DNA of 64,000 nt. Origin: Vulcanisaeta distributa JCM 11217 (GTDB lineage Archaea; Thermoproteota; Thermoprotei; Thermoproteales; Thermocladiaceae). The notes under the pieces are model-generated. The model ran no database searches, was not told the DNA's origin, and worked only from the letters and a program-made list of their open reading frames with translations. Made by a program: the position numbers and the translations under genes. Numbering within the stretch: position 1 is the first letter of the stretch; the number at the start of each line of letters is the position of its first letter. Below, in pieces: positions 62,768-64,000 of this stretch. The DNA lies in the NCBI RefSeq assembly GCF_001316005.1, contig NZ_BBBJ01000010.1:1-64000 (forward strand), written 5' to 3'.

Positions 62768-63926
62768 ATGACCCTCAAGCCCGAGATTAAGTGGGGATTA
62801 GAAGGTGTTTACGTTAAGGAAAGCAGCATATGCCTAATAGACCTTGATAATGCCAAGATATACTATAGGGGTTATGAACTGAGTGACCTAGCCCTTAAAT
62901 CCACGTTCGAGGAGACTGCGTACTTAATACTCAGGGGGTAAATTACCGAGTAAGGCGGAGTTGAGGGAGTTCACGGATGAATTAGCGTCGAATAGGGAAT
63001 TACCTAAGGAATTACTGGCATTCCTCAGGGGGGGTTTGCCCAAGGGCCTTAGGCCGATTGACGTACTTAGGATAAGCATCGATTACCTAGCACCCTTGAT
63101 GGGGGAGGCCGCGGCCAAGGGACCCAATGAGGAAGTTAAAGCAATTAGGTTAATAGCCATGGCGCCAACCATCGTTGCGACATACCATAGATTGACCGTG
63201 GACGGCTCAGTACCGAGACCCAGGGCGGACCTAAGTCATGTAGCCAATTATTATTACATGTTTTTCGACAGGGAACCCGGTGATGAGGAGCTTAGGGCTT
63301 TGGAGACCATGTTCATAACTTACATGGAGCATGGCATGAATAATTCCTCATTCACCGCCGTTACCGTGGCATCCACGTTAACTGATATATACTCAGTGAT
63401 CGTGGCAGCCATCTCAAGCCTAAAGGGTCCATTGCATGGTGGTGCGAATTTCGAGGCTCTGAAGACGATAATCGAGGTTGGCGATCCGAGCCGCGCGGAG
63501 GAGTACGTAATTGATAAGGTAAGGAGGGGGGGTGAGAAGATAATAGGGTTTGGACATAGGTGTATAAGAGGTTTGCGGACCCAAGGACGGTTTATTTAAA
63601 GGATCTTGCCAGGAGGTTGGCGGTGAGTAAGGGCGGTGATTACTTGAGGCTTTTTGAGACGGCTAGGGCGCTTGAGGATGCGGTTGAGAAGCACCTGGGC
63701 CATAAGGGCGTGCACGCCAATACCGATCTCTACGCATCCCTAATCTACTACATGCTGGGCTTTCCAATGGAGTACAACCCAGCCAATTTTGCATTAGCTA
63801 GGATAGTTGGTTGGGTGGCTCACGTGCTTGAGTATTGGAATATGGGGGGGTAGATTAATAAGGCCCATGGAGTATTACGTGGGTCCACGCGACTTAAAGT
63901 ACTCGCCAATTAATGAGAGAGAATGA
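62768..63926 (+). CDS. gltA: Citrate synthase, frameshifted
   Basis: Condenses acetyl-CoA and oxaloacetate to citrate. The N-terminus MTLKPEIKWGLEGVYVKESS is followed by IYYRGYELSDLALKSTFEET (the typical RGY). The catalytic His/His/Asp segments are FITYMEHGMNNSSFTAVTVA, LKGPLHGGANFEALK and IIGFGHRVYKRFADPR, then GVHANTDLYASLIYYMLGFP with the Asp. The end is PMEYYVGPRDLKYSPINERE. Breaks at 62935 (G5 for G4 in ILRGKLP), near 63570 (HRVYKRF) and 63845. Repaired length about 380 residues, normal for archaeal enzymes. With PEP carboxylase in the window it suggests at least part of an oxidative or reductive TCA cycle. Confidence 0.93.
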
Positions 63927-64000
63927 TGAAATCACATCCTTTATGTCGTGTTGGCCACGTAATCATTAATTGCATCAAAGGTTTTCTACAGTGGACTAAT

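Noticed and set aside
63927-64000. A gene at the right edge
   Set aside because: Only 74 bases remain after citrate synthase, with no convincing frame or signal.

Overview
The window reads as a draft chromosome piece of a hyperthermophilic crenarchaeon of the order Thermoproteales, most like the Vulcanisaeta/Caldivirga group. This assignment is inferred from gene content, not from a search. Supporting signs are a herA-mre11-rad50 operon, archaeal-type PEP carboxylase, GMP synthetase split into two genes, EndA, Rpo7, SUI1, a thermopsin-family protease, a PaREP2b-type gene, and many GTG/TTG starts placed about 25 bases after a TATA box (leaderless transcripts).

Sequence quality matters for every entry. 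G and C runs of exactly seven occur every few hundred bases on both strands. In conserved motifs and in 23S rRNA they stand where relatives have four or five, adding one Gly or Pro. There are also many single-base indels. Most long genes are therefore split into two to six reading frames; I describe the repaired protein and say where the breaks fall. I treat these breaks as sequencing or consensus errors, not pseudogenes, unless stated otherwise.

Layout. 1-2165: the 3' two-thirds of 23S rRNA, followed by a GT-rich tract and a secreted protein (2399-3232) that has a paralogue at 41225-42108. 3363-6273: MTA phosphorylase, SUI1 and Rpo7 with two unknown genes. 6283-15994: transport and membrane genes (ABC exporter, MFS, ClC with CBS domains, YhfC-like protein, surface protein, Na+/H+ antiporter) and a methyltransferase. 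16094-19213: a PaREP2b-type gene, a small remnant, a truncated acyl-CoA synthetase fragment and a surface protein. 19242-24905: the HerA-Mre11-Rad50 operon on the minus strand. 25013-29104: a threonine-synthase-like protein without its PLP lysine, a CBS regulator, a zinc-finger protein, a small barrel protein, EndA and a DUF996 membrane protein. 29101-38680: thermopsin, transporters, an amidohydrolase, an APC permease and GuaA-A. 38778-45173: GuaA-B, a phosphoribosyltransferase, surface proteins, structured-RNA candidates and a tRNA. 45258-58465: carbon entry and amino-acid synthesis (PEP carboxylase, prephenate dehydratase, a two-gene glutamate synthase with rearranged domains, LeuB-like, LeuA-like, IlvB/ACT, IlvC). 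58687-63926: a giant HdrA-HdrA-MvhD fusion with HdrC, then citrate synthase.

Together PEP carboxylase, citrate synthase, glutamate synthase and the Leu/Ilv/Phe enzymes supply carbon skeletons and nitrogen, while the Hdr unit suggests flavin-based handling of thiol/disulfide or ferredoxin electrons. The most interesting non-routine items are the degenerate threonine synthase with a winged helix, the Hdr mega-fusion, the permuted glutamate synthase, the paralogous surface proteins with an upstream inverted repeat, and two structured RNA/hairpin elements.
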